A DNA stretch of 19,339 nucleotides from Circinella minor (Eukaryota > Mucoromycota > Mucoromycetes > Mucorales > Lichtheimiaceae). The position numbers and the translations under genes are program-made. The stretch lies in assembly GCA_016758965.1 (NCBI GenBank), contig JAEPRB010000465.1:1-19339 (forward strand). Direction: 5' to 3'. Below are positions 17,551-19,339 of the stretch, in pieces; the stretch's first letter is position 1; each line of letters starts with the position of its first letter. Below the pieces are notes generated by a model. The model was not told where the DNA came from and ran no database searches. It was given only the letters and a program-made list of their open reading frames with translations.

Positions 17551-17646
17551 TAACGCTTCCTCGCTTCGCTCCGATAAATGATCTTTTTCGCTTCGCAAAG
17601 GGTGATTTCCCCCTTTTGACCCCAAAAAAGACGCTCTTCGCGCCTG
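17551..17646. repeat. GC-rich cluster of GCTTCGC motifs
   Basis: In otherwise AT-rich DNA, CGCTTCC, TCGCTTCGCTCCG, TCGCTTCGC and CGCTCTTCGCGCC recur within 95 bases, with a small AAAGGG/CCCTTT stem (17597-17616). This resembles the GC clusters of fungal mitochondrial genomes. The minus-strand frame across it (17542-17742) encodes these motifs (SERSEEALLK) and is not taken as a gene. Confidence 0.5.
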
Positions 17647-17742
17647 GTAGTATGCGTGTTCAAGACTGTATAATAGTTTTTTAGTCACATATGTTGTTAA
17701 AGTGGTGGGCTTGTTAAATATGCCACAGTAGAGAGGCCGCAC

Positions 17743-18798
17743 TATAAAGATTTATTCTTTTGGGAATCAGTTATAAATTCTGCGTGGTTTTAATATAATA
17801 GATTTGCTCAATAAGAACTGTCGTCAGGTCAAGTATGTAATTGTTTGAAAAATCAAAAAATAATTTATAAAGTTGTAACGGTAACGTCGACAAAGTGAGG
17901 CTTGAAATAACTTTTGGGTACTTATACAAAAGCGAAATAGTGCTAATGAGTAGCTGCTTAGATATAACTGTGTTATTAAATTGTGAAACAATCAGACTAC
18001 TTCTAAAGTAATTAGTTTAATTGAGAAAGGGTTTTGTTATTTTATCATATGGAGAACTATTTATAGCAATAATAATAACACTAAGAATAGGACTGATATT
18101 TCAAGATAAAGTTTTAAATTTTGTATGTTACCCTAGTTGATCAGTAGTATAAAGGTATAATATTAAAGTAATTAATAATAATTATGTTGTTATGTTTCAT
18201 TGGTAGCAAGACTTTTGGAGAGTAACGCTAAATAATAAAGTGAGGGGTTAAGCAAACAAAATGGTCTTGAATAACAAAAGATAGTACATTTAATAAAAGT
18301 CTTTATGTTTGTTTGTGTAGCTAAAATTATACGCTGAAATGGGAGTTCACGTTTTCGGTCTTTTTATGCCGAAACCACTAATAATGATAGTAAAGAATAA
18401 TCTTTCGACTGATCAAAAATAATAAGACTGATAATATTAATTTGTTTATTTGTTGAACTTAATTTGAAAAGAAAATATTGATACTAATAAAATAAAATAG
18501 GAGCGAGTAAACTATGTAAATTGAAGTTTTTTGAAAACTAAACTAAGAAGGGTTATTTATACTAAGAATATAGATAAATAAAATTCACATAATGGTGAAC
18601 TTGTTTCCAATAAAAAGAAAAACAAATAAATCAGGAAACAAATAGTGTTATCTTTGATGAAATAATTTCATTCAATGAGAAAATCTCAACGGATATAATA
18701 TATTATGATTCTTAAAGTACTTTTTATAAAGATATAAAATATAAAAGAAATAATACACCGTGTAGTTGTATTTGGATAATAAATTATATAAAATAGCA
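17743..18798. other. long AT-rich non-coding stretch
   Basis: About 1 kb with no supported gene. Only a short TTTCGG/CCGAAA stem (18353-18374) and scattered A/T runs were noticed. Confidence 0.5.
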
Positions 18799-18804
18799 TA
18801 AAAG

Positions 18805-18993
18805 TTGGGGTTGTGGGAATCCTTATATGCAGGAATATTATGTCTGAATCCAGAGAAATTTTATAGTGAGGTTAAGAGACTTTATGCTCAAAGAAAAAAA
18901 TTTCAGATCAATTATTTAATTATTAAAAGACTAAAAGGTTTAAAAGATAAAGATAAGACTAAAGAAATGATTGTGGGATATTTATACTACTAG
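18805..18993 (+). CDS. short basic open frame, doubtful
   Basis: A 62-codon frame without an ATG start ends at TAG (18991-18993). The product is lysine-rich (RLYAQRKKFQ, RLKGLKDKDKTKEM). It contains NPEKFYSEVKRLY, which reads like protein, so it may be a relic of a coding exon. AT-rich composition alone can also yield such lysine-rich frames. Nothing is recognised. Confidence 0.15.
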   Translation: MGLWESLYAGILCLNPEKFYSEVKRLYAQRKKFQINYLIIKRLKGLKDKDKTKEMIVGYLYY

Positions 18994-18998
18994 AAATG

Positions 18999-19065
18999 TC
19001 CGGATTACGGCATTGCTTTACCGGAAATAAGGCACTGCTTTGCTGGAAATAAGGCATTGCGTGAG
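18999..19065. repeat. three tandem ~22-bp units
   Basis: CCGGATTACGGCATTGCTTT, CCGGAAATAAGGCACTGCTT and CTGGAAATAAGGCATTGCGT begin at 19000, 19021 and 19043. They are more GC-rich than the surroundings and diverged by a few bases each. Confidence 0.65.
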
Positions 19066-19339
19066 CCAATGAGATCGCGTAGCAAGGTTGTTTGTGACAG
19101 TACAATAATAATAATAGTAATAGTGTTGGTATAAAAATGTTTTCAATTTTTATACGTTACAATACAAGGAAATGAAAATTTACTGGTTAATAAAAATGAG
19201 GAGTAAGCGACGGGTAACAATGTCCTGAGCCTCTGCAACAACTTTAGCTATTTTTCAAGAAGTGGATCAATGTATCTGGTACGTAATAGCCATCTTACTT
19301 TCTGCGTTTGTGTTTGAACTTATTGTGTCTTATCGCAAG
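19066..19339. other. window end, nothing recognised
   Basis: AT-rich with a short ATA/AGT trinucleotide run (about 19105-19122). No gene was supported before the window ends. Confidence 0.4.

Noticed and set aside
17542..17742. minus-strand 66-codon frame
   Set aside because: Encodes the GC-cluster repeat; such frames arise wherever the motif occurs.

Overview
This is an AT-rich eukaryotic window, almost certainly from a fungus. The evidence is a spliced gene with seven 63-90 bp introns (GTATGT, GTACGT and GTAAGT donors, CAG/TAG acceptors) and a eukaryotic initiator tRNA-Met. The base composition, transposon density and protein style suggest an arbuscular mycorrhizal fungus such as Rhizophagus; that is inference from memory, not something the sequence proves. 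The window is mostly layered mobile DNA.

Layout. About 1-2026 looks like the 3' part of an LTR retroelement: two unrecognised coding stretches (125-532, and 862-1461 broken by one TGA), a G-rich tract, and a TG...CA long-terminal-repeat-like segment (1502-2026) with a TATA box and poly(A) signals. 2048-7430 is a complete DNA transposon with 25-bp terminal inverted repeats and an 8-bp target duplication (one mismatch). It carries one eight-exon gene for a roughly 1,441-residue transposase. 7433-9694 is a foldback element with near-identical ~345-bp arms made of degenerate ~22-bp units. Its left arm is split by a second DNA element (7509-8605) with an exact 8-bp target duplication. 10104-10902 is a short inverted-repeat element with a 9-bp target duplication. 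11366-13978 is a large, older palindrome whose loop holds an isolated gene exon. 14562-15417 is another inverted-repeat element. 16230-16301 is tRNA-iMet. The rest (16302-19339) is AT-rich and apparently non-coding, with a strong hairpin, a GC-rich cluster and a short tandem repeat.

The centrepiece is the transposase. Splicing by eye gives one protein with a basic N-terminus, an acidic stretch, a four-cysteine zinc-like module, a DDE-type core with candidate D430 and D500/D501, a complete DEDDy 3'-5' exonuclease domain (D573, E575, D633, Y704, D708), and only then the candidate catalytic E1081. The exonuclease therefore sits inside the transposase core, between the second D and the E. I cannot assign it to a named superfamily. 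The nested element at 7509-8605 has related ends, the same target-duplication length and decayed coding, so it is probably a non-autonomous relative. The other foldback elements show no recognisable transposase and would depend on enzymes encoded elsewhere.
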